Below are positions 51,401 through 62,400 of a stretch of DNA of 64,000 nucleotides, in pieces (position 1 is the stretch's first letter; every line of letters begins with the position of its first letter). Origin of the DNA: Paralichthys olivaceus. Lineage: Eukaryota; Chordata; Actinopteri; Pleuronectiformes; Paralichthyidae. The position numbers and the translations under genes were made by a program. Location of the stretch: positions 16,769,501 through 16,833,500 of the forward strand of contig NC_091110.1 of the NCBI RefSeq assembly GCF_024713975.1, read 5' to 3'. The notes beneath the pieces were generated by a model. That model searched no databases. It was not told the origin of the DNA and saw nothing but the letters and a program-made list of their open reading frames with translations.

Positions 51401-52214
51401 AATCATGAGGGGCCTTGGCGGAGGTTTGACGTGACATTCTGGTTATTTAAGTGTTTTTCTCTCTTCTTCCTCTGTTTCAAGGTTGCATAAAGTCTCACAG
51501 ATGACTCAGCCCCAAACTCTCTTATCAGGAGTCATTACCGTCTGAGGTTTACCACCTGGTTAATGCCAGGCTCAAAGGCCAGGAAGACATTATCAGGTTA
51601 AAGGCAGCAGAATACCAGGCGTCCATCCAAAGGTCTCTGAGTCAGAGTTTGTAAATCAAACATGACACCGAGCAGGTATTTGCATGTTTCCTAGAGAGAA
51701 TATTTTCACTTGTCACACTCACAGAATGTTATAAAACATGCAACAGTGATGTGTTTAATTAATATGAAAACATTTTTTTTTATGTTAACTCTTATTTTCT
51801 TTCAAAGCTGAATAAAAAATGCATGTGAGGAATAAATGATCAAACAGTGGCTTTAAATCCTCAGTTAAAATATTTCTTATCATTAATTGTGATTTCAGTG
51901 ACTTTAAAAGCCACAACAAACTTGTGTGAGCAGCTGAAGTGAAACTGGCAACAACAAGGAAAAACGTAGATTCTTGACTTGGAAAAATATTTTCCATTGA
52001 AGTTTCTTTTGAAAGTTGAAAGCTTCTGGAAAACATGATAAGACCTTAATGTTTCTTTATGTGACTTCTGTGACATGGGTAGAAATATGAAGGCAACTGG
52101 TTTATCCCCTTCAGCAGCAGTGTTGATAAATACTAAAACCAGTGGAGTGAGTGGGAACTTACCCCAGTGCAGGATCAGCAGCAGAAGCAGCGCTGAGCTC
52201 CTCCGCTCTGACAT
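42473..52214 (-). CDS. mamdc4: MAM domain-containing protein 4 (endotubin-like)
   Basis: Type I membrane glycoprotein of apical early endosomes in absorptive epithelia. Reading left, 29 GT-AG coding exons begin at 52214, 51276, 50945, 50081, 49776, 49443, 49101, 48863, 48662, 48338, 48157, 47782, 47600, 47378, 46811, 46617, 46342, 46090, 45799, 45503, 45282, 44797, 44378, 44139, 43887, 43408, 43136, 42657 and 42508, and join in frame to 1209 aa (human about 1,140-1,220). Order: signal peptide ([12 protein letters not shown]); LDLa 1 (about 24-48, [16 protein letters not shown]); MAM 1 (53-222); LDLa 2 (228-264, [16 protein letters not shown]); MAM 2 (268-433); LDLa 3 (443-471, degenerate); MAM 3 (472-631, weak start); MAM 4 (634-790); MAM 5 (795-944); MAM 6 (947-1107); one TM helix (about 1119-1144); cytoplasmic tail of about 65 residues with GNETYEPEL. 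Most domain boundaries fall at phase-1 introns. phpt1 lies directly upstream on the same strand, as in human. Confidence 0.95.
45102..45150 (-). promoter_or_regulatory. G-triplet tract next to mamdc4 exon 21 donor
   Basis: The plus strand is (CTCC)n-like. On the minus strand this puts many GGG runs within the first ~50 bases of intron 21, starting about 5 bases past the donor at 45154. Such tracts can act as intronic splicing enhancers and can fold into G-quadruplex structures. Effect inferred, sequence observed. Confidence 0.5.
51391..51433 (+). repeat. Short family A fragment
   Basis: 'tgaatttaaatcatgagggg' then 'ccttggcggaggtttg' matches the near-3' end of family A. It lies in mamdc4 intron 1. 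Confidence 0.5.
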
Positions 52215-52289
52215 CTTCCTCCCTCTTCCACCTGATGAGTCTGAAGGTTCGAACACAACCTGGAGACACTTTAATAGTCCACCCTGACC

Positions 52290-53290
52290 TCATCTCCGCT
52301 TCAGAGAGATAACAGCTGGACTTTAAAATCACCCAGAATGCAACTGCAACAAACCATCGTAAAATAATTTCCTCCATATTACAGATTTCCACAGGACACA
52401 TCCGCTGGTTGCACAATAACTGAAGCAACATGATTGCAGATTATGATTCTGAGAGAATTGACTTTGAGCTTCACACGAGCAGCTGAAGGTTCAATGTGTC
52501 TTAGTCAAGAGTTTTAAGATGTTTCATGATGCATTCACGTCGTGTTGGCAGAGCGGGAAAAATCTTATTCCAGCTGAGGGGATTCAGGTATTTTCAATTC
52601 AGCAGGAAACTTTTAAAATATGAATAAATGTAAACTGTATTGGAAAAAAAGTAATGATATATGGCAGATCATCAAGTTCATTTGCTTTTATCATTCAGTA
52701 AGGTTCACCACATTAATCAGTAGTTTAAAGCTCTGCAGCTTCCAGGAATAAAACTGCTGTAAAACAAAGGTCAGATAACGATGGGGGATGTTTTAGTTTT
52801 TCTGGAGCAACACGCAACTTTAATTACAGATTCTAGGAGACATTTATCAAACATACAACAAAGTATTACTTTTCAACATGGTGTGGTGATGAGGTCAATT
52901 CTGAGACAAGTCTGTGACCAGTTCTTTCTTTTAAAAACAGTTCAGGCTCGTCTGCGTGTGTCAGTTTGTTTTCACACCTGTAGTTTCTTTGCTCTGATCC
53001 AAATCAGTTGATAAATTTGTAAACTCATAGTATTTCCCCCTTGGTCACACAGAATCATCAAAACAAGGGCGGCACGGTGGTCTAGTGGTTAGCACCTTCA
53101 CCTCACAGCAAGAGCCTGGCGACCGACCATTCAGTGTTGAGTCTGCATATATTTTGTTTGCCCTCTGGCTTGTGGAGACGGTGTGAATGTGAGTCTGTGA
53201 AAGAGATGTTCAGCTCCACTGTGACGTCAAAGGAAAAGCAGTACAGATAATAGTGGATGAAAAACAGAAAATGACACATGATAACGCTGA
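52290..53290. other. Intergenic, phpt1 to mamdc4
   Basis: No supported exon. The rearranged family E repeat at 53066-53262 is the only feature I recognise. The mamdc4 promoter must lie near 52230-52500, but no strong core motif is evident. Confidence 0.5.
53066..53262 (+). repeat. Family E dispersed repeat, internally deleted
   Basis: It starts 'gggcggcacggtggtctagt', then 'ggttagcac' and 'cacctcacagcaagagcctgg', a tRNA-like opening very common in fish repeats. It ends 'gcagtacagataatagtgga', the usual tail. The intervening body is much shorter than usual, so this copy is degraded. Confidence 0.65.
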
Positions 53291-53295
53291 CTGTG

Positions 53296-53301
53296 TTTAT
53301 T
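53296..53301 (-). terminator. Possible phpt1 polyadenylation signal
   Basis: TTTATT on the plus strand (AATAAA on the minus strand) lies about 435 bases beyond the phpt1 stop, in 'ctgtgtttattggtcgg'. Not tested against alternatives. Confidence 0.4.
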
Positions 53302-53735
53302 GGTCGGGGAGGAAGATCCTGTGATTTGGACCAGAGCGTATTTCTCCACAATGAACCGCGGAGGAATGGCAGAGTTGGTATTTGCTCATAACATCTTGGT
53401 AATCTGGAAAAATACTCCACTGTCTCCGACTTTGAAGACACGCAGCCTTTAGACAACTGAGCGGAACAAGGGGGCTAATAATGACAATGTTCTACGGAAC
53501 TTCAGAGTTAGATTTAGACGAGATGAATCAGCTCCTCTCAAGGTTCTTCTCATTGGAATCCAGACTAAAATGGGCCGGTGTGAAAACACCCTCGATAATT
53601 AACGCAATTTCAAAAAGCTTCTTAAGAAACACAATATGTTCTTTTAATGAGGAGTTCCTCCTTCTCGTGAGGGCTTACAGTTAAGTACTATGTCAGTCCA
53701 AGAGAAAAGGCCGTCCACCAGAGGCTGGTCTCTCT

Positions 53736-54498
53736 TCAGTATCCTTCATTGCTCCAGGTCACCTCATAGTCTGGATACCGAGCCTTTAGTTTCTCTGTAG
53801 ATACTGCGTGGTTTGCTTGTCCAAATCCCTGGAGAGACAAGAACCAGAATAAGGTTTAATAATGTGTTAAAAATGATGCTCACTTGAACTGAAACAATCA
53901 ACAAGCACTGTGGTTTTCCTGCAGGCACCTCTCACCATGGAGTATCCGTAGACGTGGATCTTCTTGTCCTGGGCATCATGTTTGATCCTCCCTCCTCCGA
54001 TACACTCGCAGTCCAGGTGTCCGTCCTTTTCCAGCTCCTCCGAAACTTTGTCATAGATGTCAGCTGCAAGAAGAAGAACGTGACAGCTGAGCAACGCGTG
54101 AACAGTTTTAATAATTGGATTTTCTTTTTCAGCACATTCAATTTCATGTACAGTAAAACATTGACTGTAAGATAAACCAGGTAGGATGAAGACAAAGCTT
54201 TTTCTAACCTCATTTAACATCAATAGGTGACAATGAGTGGTAGCTGTTCTGACTCACTGATGTTTCCTGGAGGTTCATGAGGATGGACCCCTGTGATGGG
54301 CCCCCTGTGATGGACCCCTGTGATGGGGCCCCTGTGATGGGGTCCTGACCCTCCTGACTCACCGTGGTACTCGGCCCATCCGTATCCTCGGACGATGTCC
54401 ACCTCGGAGTCGTCCCCCTCCTCTCGGCTGTGGACCCTGATGAGGACGTACTTGAAGACTCCGGACGGATCGATGTCCGCCTGCGGGATGTTCGCCAT
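53736..54498 (-). CDS. phpt1: 14 kDa phosphohistidine phosphatase
   Basis: Removes phosphate from histidine in proteins (known mammalian targets include ATP-citrate lyase, Gbeta, KCa3.1 and TRPV5); a small cytosolic monomer of the Janus/PHPT fold. Exons: 54498-54363, 54063-53936 and 53828-53736, giving 118 aa versus 125 in human. Recognisable blocks are [55 protein letters not shown] and the C-terminal [13 protein letters not shown]. The general-base histidine (human His53, in WAEYH) is His45, encoded at the very end of exon 1. An in-frame ATG ten codons upstream (54528) would add [10 protein letters not shown]. The shorter start is chosen because [10 protein letters not shown] sits closest to the family's conserved start, but the longer form is possible. 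Confidence 0.95.
54283..54350. repeat. Minisatellite in phpt1 intron 1, unit about 14 bp
   Basis: Five imperfect copies of a unit like 'cctgtgatggrcccc' run from about 54283 to 54350, immediately upstream (plus-strand sense) of the exon 1 donor at 54362. Unit length varies between 13 and 15 bases. Confidence 0.85.
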
Positions 54499-54547
54499 CA
54501 GAGCCGCGGCCCTGGTCTGTGAGCACATGTCCGCACTTTGCTCTCAG

Positions 54548-54590
54548 CAACAAACAAACAAACAGACAAACAAACAAACGAACGAACACG
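54548..54590. repeat. (AAAC)n tetranucleotide repeat
   Basis: An 'aaacaaacaaacagac' type tract of about 40 bases with single-base changes. It lies just upstream of the phpt1 coding start, probably in the 5' UTR or core promoter. Confidence 0.9.
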
Positions 54591-54679
54591 AATGTGAATT
54601 TCTCAACAAGCTCCGGAGAAACACGAACTCATCCCAGGACCGAGCGGCTCCTCCACTGTCCACCTGCTCCGCACAAAAG

Positions 54680-54750
54680 ACTTCCGGCATCAAAACAAAC
54701 TCTTCCGGTATCTTCAACAATACTTCCGGTATCTTGAACGATACTTCAAA
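54680..54750 (-). promoter_or_regulatory. 21 bp-periodic ETS-core array upstream of phpt1
   Basis: Plus-strand 'cttccgg' cores occur in units starting at 54680, 54701 and 54722, exactly 21 bases apart. A fourth, degenerate unit ('acttcaaa') starts at 54743. On the minus strand the cores read CCGGAAGT, CCGGAAGA and CCGGAAGT, the ETS/GABP core. The array lies about 180-250 bases upstream of the phpt1 ATG. The spacing is about two helical turns. Confidence 0.65.
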
Positions 54751-54779
54751 ATAAAAGACCAGTGGGCGAGTTTGTAAGG

Positions 54780-56426
54780 CACGTCTCAAAAACAAGACAA
54801 TTTAAAGCAATTTACATGAAATACAACAGGCGGATGTTAAAATCAACATAACACTGAAAAGAAGCATAAGAAAAAATAAAGGACAGTTGTCCACATATCA
54901 AGGTGGACTTTTACTTTTCTGATTCCTATGTTTATGGGGAGGTTGAATCTCAGATTTTTATTATTATTATTTTGTGGTGTTAAGTTCCTACTGATTCACT
55001 TCCTTCCTTTCACCTTTTCATTTCATCATTTTCAATATACATGCGTCATATACAAGCTAACACAGGGTCAACAGTACTATAGTTAATTAGACTTCAAATA
55101 AAGGAGGAGCAAACAATGCAAGATGTGATACGACAATTTAAAAATCTAGCTAATATTCATTTTACAGAAAATATTTCACTGTCACAATTATAAATGTCGA
55201 TTCATCCAACAAACCTTTACCATGATGATCTGATGTAAAAAGTATCATTCCATAAAATAAAATAAAAAATCCTGAAATATACATTAATGTACAATTCAAC
55301 ATCTACTTGTGAGCTACATGAATCACTGCAATTGAAATATAAATTCGTTTTAACACAGATACATGGTAAATGCTGCATTTAGCTCGCACACCCTGAATGT
55401 GGCAGAATAAATATTAATGTTGATGACCAATGATTAGTCTTTTAATGTGAAATGTTTTATACTTGTTGATTAGGTTTGAATGCAAATCATTTTTACTGCA
55501 CCATGGTTAGATTCACAGTTTCTGCACTGAATTCTGCATTACTGTATACAAATATAAACATAAATTATCAATATTGTGGCCGAAATGAAGGTAAGAATGT
55601 ACATTACAAGCTCCATTTATCAACATGTTTGTCCATTCAATCTTTGAATCTGCTTTTTTTTCTGTTGCCTCGTAAGTACAGCTTCAATGTTCTCAGAGAC
55701 TGACAGCCTGTGATTATGTCAACAAATGTTTATATTATGGATTTTTTTTTCTGTTAAACTCTGCAAACAAAGCTCAATAGCAACATAAAAGTCTTCATAT
55801 AGAAAAACTAAAAATACATATTTTATATAAGATTTTTAGTAATGTCTACAGTGTGCGTCAGTATTATAAGTGTGCTTCATACGATCTACAAGCAAAAAAA
55901 ATGCTGGATTATTTTACACTCCACATGGTTTGACTTTTTAAAGGAAACATATTCTGCTAATTTTCAGGTTCATAATTATAATAAATTCTGCAATTTGCAA
56001 GGATACACCTGCTTACATGAGATGAGCCACTATAAAACACACTAGGAAATTAAAAAAGCATCATATGTCTCCTTTAAGAATAAAATATACATTCAGACCT
56101 CGCCTGACGTGTCAGTGCAACCAGGGGAGTGGTTACACCTACAGGACACTCAGAGAGTATTTGGTCACGTTCTTCATTATGTTGGCTTTTTACTCCAGCA
56201 CTTTGGATTTGAAATCAAAAGAAAACATTCATACTTTCGTGCAGTTGGAGCCAAATATTTTTTCTGTTTAGGATGATTGTTCAGCAGCATTAACTGAAAA
56301 GAGCTAGAGCGATAATGTAAACACCCTTAAATGAAAGCACACATTCACTCCATCATTCAGATCCAGCGTGTTGGAGGTAATACTGCATATCTGTGCTTTT
56401 CTTTTCTCACGGTGCTACAACAGTAT
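54780..56426. other. entpd2 3' flank and intergenic gap to phpt1
   Basis: AT-rich with no supported exon. It includes a short inverted-end element (55937-56077). The entpd2 3' UTR ends somewhere here; candidates include minus-strand AATAAA at 54957-54962. Confidence 0.45.
55937..56077 (+). mobile_element. Short non-autonomous DNA element, family D
   Basis: It begins 'ttaaaggaaacatattctgc' then 'taattttcaggttcata', and ends 'gcatcatatgtctcctttaa'. The ends form imperfect inverted repeats (about 12 of 15 bases), and TTAA-like bases lie at both edges, which fits a TTAA-targeting (piggyBac-like) miniature element. It is about 140 bp with no coding capacity. A longer relative lies at 21690-21945. 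Confidence 0.6.
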
Positions 56427-59400
56427 CTAGATGGGGCTTTCACTGCCTCCTTTCCTCTTCCCATCACAAGCTTTGAGCATGATGAAGACCAGGGCCGTGG
56501 TGAGGAGGAGGCCACAGAGACTGATGAGCATTCCCCACGCACTCAGGGTCAGGGCCTTCCTCTTCCCCACTTTCTCTGCTGGCAGCAGATTGCTCAAGCT
56601 CAGCATGTAGCCCAGAGCCCAGCCCACCGAGGCATCCCCGGCCTGCAGGATCAGCAACAAAGTATTACTGCAAATCAGTGGGAATTAGTGTCATATATTT
56701 ATACATATATGTAAATAATGAAGTTCTCACCTTCTTCTGGAAGGAAATGCGAGGAAATGATGTGTCGTCGAAGCCGTATCCTCTCAACATGAGAACCTTG
56801 ACGAACACGGAGGAAGCACAGTAGTCCTTCAAACGAGACTTTTGGTCCGGAGCGAGTAGCAACATCTGGAACCAAACAAAAAAAACACACATGAGAATAC
56901 GATAAAAAGACACATGAATAAAATTCAAAAACACCAGAATAATTGCACATCTTCTTTCAATGTCTTTGTCAGTGTAGATTTACAATGTGATTAATTAAAT
57001 TTACATTTGAGTGACGGTATTCATATAAATTTAAAGACTGTATTTTTGTACATAATGGATCATTTCAGAGAGTCGTCTTTACATTAATTTCAATTGTGAA
57101 ATCTAAATTAAGACAGGGATGCCACAGAAATAAATATTAGCAAATCAAATAGGGAATAACTGTCAGATGACAAATGACAAGTAAGACATCATGAACAAAC
57201 AGAACCTAAACAGAAGAGGACTTTACTTGAATGAAACTCATGCCGCACACCATCCTGGTGGCATCATCCAGCTGTGATGGAGAGTTCACGGTGATGCCAG
57301 TGATTCGCTGCAGGAAGGAGTGAGTGTAGTAGAATGCAGAGAACGCCTGACGGAGGACGACATGAATTACAAAACTCAGAGTTTGGAGACATTATCTTTG
57401 ACATGTACGACACAGCGTGGCTGTCAGTGAGTCAGAAATGTTAAACGTTATAACTTTGTAAGCATCACTGTCAGATTATCTGCAGTATCTCTTACCATGA
57501 AGCTACCGGTGAGGTTTGGCTGAGACACGTTGTCGAAGGAGCACCGGGAGAACGGACAGCTGTCGAAGGAGAAGATCTCGGACACGTTGCCCGTGCAGTG
57601 CTCGTAATGTCCACTGCCCTGCAACGTCAAATAGGCCTCGGGGTCGTAGGAGCTGGACTTGTATCCCGCTGTGCACGGAGAGTCGAATATGGTGCTGAAC
57701 TTTACCCTCCAGATGTGTTCTGCAGGATAGCAGGGGTGGACCACTGACTGGGAATAACCCTGAGACTGAGACAGAGACATGAGTGAGTGACTGGACACTT
57801 AGATTGTTTTTCAATTTAATAAATATGATTTTCCAAAATGCACATTTACACCATAATTATCTACTTGTGCATTAAAATGTCTGATTCTACCAGTATATTT
57901 TACGTTATGTTACTTTATATCTTATACTGAATGAACATCTACTAATTTCATATAAAACAAATGTTATAAAATTGATTTTCTTCTGTTGACACTGCGTCAC
58001 ATTCACCTGTACTAAGTGGGCCTGAAGCCTCTTGAGGACCTGGTCCCGCCCGTAGCACAGGAAGCTGTGCGTGTACAAAGAATACTCGTGTCCATAGAGA
58101 CGCAGCTTCATCGTGTCTTGCTTGTCCTCAACGTCTTCCTGAGTGGCAAAAGTTATCTGGGTGGACGCCCCGCCGAAATCAAGCGCTCCCACCGTGGGTC
58201 TGCCGGGGCTGTGCCAGTGCCCCACGAAACCATACTGAAGAGGGATATTAGAGGAAACAAAAACTTTTTTGTCATTTCCTACATTCACACACTGATACTT
58301 ATCGTACTCACACAATACCAGAGTACATCAGTCTGCGTGAGTTACTGAGGAGCGGCCACTAGGTGTCATCAGTCACCACATAAAAACCACATGACTCCAT
58401 TGGTACCTTTATGAAGTTCTCTAGGAGATAGTTGACGGTGACCCAGCCGTACGCCCCCTCCTCCTGACCACTCAATATGGCCGCTTCTTGGTAGTTGAAA
58501 GGGTACGACTGGATTTTATGACCTACTTCCTGGAGAATCTGACCCGACTGTTCCGGAGAAGATGTTCTGGTGCGGAGGAAAAACAGGGATTTCTTCAGTG
58601 TAGTTACAGTTAAGTTGCAGTTTCCATGGAAATGCATGAAAGGCAACAGCCTATATTTAGGGAATCAACTGTTTTTAGCCCTTTCCTGTTTCTCAGTGTT
58701 TGATTGCCCCGGGCCTCGGGGGTCTCACCTCTGGCCTCTAAACCTACAAACTGACCCAGATCTTTCAGCTGAAACAGACGATGGATGAATCCAACCAGAC
58801 AACAAAAACACAATAAGCGTTGGAGTGGATTCCTGGATCAAGGGGCAGATACAGGATTTCCCCCCCCCCCCCCCCCCCCTTCCTTTAGGATTTTGTGAAT
58901 CTCCCAAGAAATAATGCAGAGATCTTTATGAAACAAAACTCTGACACATGTAGAAGGTTAAAATCTATGGATAGGTGAAATTTGGTGTGGATCTGGATCA
59001 TGATTTTTTATTTTGTAAATCAAATAAAAGTTTTGTTAGGAGTTGCTGTCTACATCAGATAATGGATACATGTGTCTGAGCTCAAAGTGCAGCGATAAGC
59101 TTAAGTGATAAGATATGCTTTTCTACTCCTGCATCTTTTTAATATGTTACTGTATAAAGTAAAACTCATGAAGTTACAAGTGAATGAATTGAAACCATCC
59201 TGGGCGAGGTTTGGTTCTCCAGCGGTTGTGTTTTTACCAGCATGTCTGAGCACAATGTCAACACCCCTGCTCCGTGCTCTTTAAGCTTCACACACTGTCA
59301 CGCCTAATTATCGGTGATGCGGGTCGTGTGAATAAAAATAAACACTCATGCTCTTTATAACACCATATCTATTTCTGCTATATAAAATCAGTAAAGCTGA

Positions 59401-62400
59401 AGGAGCACTGCTGCAGAAATGCTCTGAGCAGGGAAAAAGCAGAGACTCATTAGTAAACTTCTCCTGGAGCTAAAATATGTGCTTGTGTCACCTCATTGAA
59501 AAAAAGAAAGAAGCTCCTTCCTGCAGGGCTCATATCTAACTGGTACTGAGCCGCTGCGAATGCAAAACACAGATAGCTGTGTCACCCAAGATAAGACAAG
59601 TTCCCTTTCCTAGGAACAAGTTGCTTTAACTTCCTGGAGTCTCTCTCACACAGCATCATGTAGAAAACGAATTTATGTCAAAATGTAATTTTATTCGACC
59701 TTAGTCAACTTGTTACAAATGATTAAATAACAACCTATTTGTGTGGAACTTATGTGTTTTATATGCTAAATATAAAGGACATAAAGATAACAACTAATGG
59801 TAATATGAAAGGAGAGGAATAAAGTCTAAAATTATTTTTCATTAACTGTCCTTAACTGATAGAAAACAACAGACACAAGTGAAGAGGTAAGAGAATTTAA
59901 AGATAACTGACAATAACTGACTGAAAACTCTTAATCCATTTTATTTATTGGAGGATAATATATGGGCCACCAACCTATCAGTCATCCCTATATATGCTAT
60001 TTATGAATTTATGTATCCAGTGTGAAGATCGGGCTTGGGTCGGGTTAGATCACAATATTGTCGGGCTCAGTCACTCTAAGGAAGACGGACAGACAGACAC
60101 TAAGACTCACTGCAGAAGCCTCATGCCGGCTGTGGCTCCCAGGTACACAGGCGTGAGCCGGTGTCTTTCTTTGGGGATGTCGATCACCGCCTGGTCCAGA
60201 CAGGCCTCTAAGCTCTGCGCGGCTGCTCCCTGCTGGCCGGCGTAGCTCGAGATCCCTCCGCCTGAATGAGTGATGAACAGGAAACATGAAAAAAATCAGA
60301 CTACAACATCCTCCGGCTCGTGCTCGCTGCTGTGACCCAGATGCATCATGATACGGTTCAATTGCACCCAACAGAGTAGAAACGTGATGACTGAAAACGT
60401 ATCAGTCAACGCGGAAGTAACGTTGCTTCTCTCGGCTCCAACGGAAAAATCACCAACCAACACAACCACATGTCCCTGGTTACTGACTTAATATGAATAA
60501 TAATACGAATCTGAGGTAAACAAAGATTTCCAAAATGAGATTCAAGTTCACTTCGGACTGGAGCATTTTATTTTTTATTATAGCTGGGCTGGTTGATCTT
60601 CGTCAGATCCCACTTACTCACTCAGTGTTCCTGGTTTAATGTCACAGAGGGTTGAAGGTAAACTCCACACAAAGCCTGTGTTTTACTGATCAAACATTCA
60701 CATTCAGGAGGTTAGAAAGGATGGAAGCTATACTACTACTACTACGAACTTCTACTACTACTACTTCTACTAATTCCACAAACGTTGTTGTTTGTTGTTT
60801 GACTTAAGTTTCCTGTTTCTTATCTTCTGTGTGTTTTAAGGAGAGAAACTGCCAGTGTGTAAATAAACTTTCCCACAGATGTGCCAGTGATGATTCAATG
60901 TAGAAACAGATAATGTAACAATACTTCTGTAAAAGAAGGAAACTTTTTCAGGGTTTTTTTTTTTTTACTAACCCTTAACATGACATTCACTGTGCTGGGT
61001 GACCACCCCTGTGCCGTTTTGCTTGTCCGCCGGCCACTTGTATATGTACAACGCCGTGTGTGACGATCCAGCGTCCAGGACGATCCCGTACTACAGAGAG
61101 ACAAAATAATAAACAGTCGTAAGAAAGCGATGGGGGTAGAGAACAGAGACGTCTATGAGCATTTCAGTCAACAAGGTCAATGAACATGTTTAGAATCTTG
61201 TGTGTTTGAAGTGAACTCTGGCATCTGGAAGGCGTTCACTGCAGACGGACAGGGCAGAGGTTAAATAATAAAGTCAGTGTTCAAAGAAAGCCTTGTGAGT
61301 ATCAGATGACATAGAAAGACAACTTCGACAAACTTCGTGGCAGAGCTGCAACGTGGCTCAGGGAAGAACTCGTTATGTTTTTGAGCAGGTTTGGATAAGG
61401 GGGTCAATCCAGGATTTTTTTAAAATCACTTTCTTTAACATTGCGACACAACATTCAACATCTCCCAGGGATTCATTCATGAATATTGATGAAAACCACC
61501 AGGCACATTTAAAGCACTGATATCTATGGGTGCAGCTTAATTTAAGGGACTGTGGGGCCCTGGGGGGGGGGAAGGTGCTTCACTGAGAGCTGTTCTAGTT
61601 GATGTCTCTTCACCTTTCATGCATTTAACAATTGTTGTTTTCAGGCCAGCGGTATCTCAAACTAAGGAAGTGAACTGTCATCCTGCAGTATCATCCTGTA
61701 CACGTTAACAGTTAATATGTGAGGAAATAGAGTGTGCTGATAATCTTCCTCATAAACACACTGAGATAAATAAACAATGAAGCCATTATACATCCTGGAT
61801 TCAATTCAACATTTGAATTTTCTATTAAAAGTCAAATCATTTCCTTTAGTGGAAAGTCTTCTGTCTGCAGCGATTAAAGACCTGTTGTCCTGACACTGCT
61901 TCCATTGTCGCTGCACCGCAGAGGCACAAATAAGCTGTAATGCCAGTTTAACTGAAAGAAACCTGGACTCTGAATATGCAGAAATTCAGCCATGCAAGAG
62001 GGAATGTGACAGATGATCCAACGGGGAGGGATCGCACATGCCCACACACACACACACAGACACACAAACGCATGTGCAGAGATAGATACACACACACACA
62101 CACACACACACCATCAGGCAAACAAACAAACAAAACAAACAAACATGCCTCAGGCTCTGAGAGTCACACAACAGGTGAACGGTAAGATGTGGAAGTGTTC
62201 CTCGTTATATCTGATATTCATTCTGTCATTACTGCTGCGCAGTCAGTCGTGAGGACTCGCTCCAACACTTGCCAAAGACACAGCGATGCTCTAATGATCT
62301 GTTTTGTGCTTTCGTTTTGACACACTATGGGAACTGCTGAACTCGTCTCCCTGCAAAATGTAAGAAAAAACCCTTTGTGCCCTTTTTTGTGACTGAGTGA

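Noticed and set aside
53066-53110. tRNA-like start 'ggtctagtggttagcacc'
   Set aside because: It has A-box-like sequence but no foldable tRNA, and it matches the head of a common fish interspersed repeat.
56331-56714. 127-codon plus-strand frame over the entpd2 last exon
   Set aside because: Antisense shadow of a conserved coding exon; no homology recognised.
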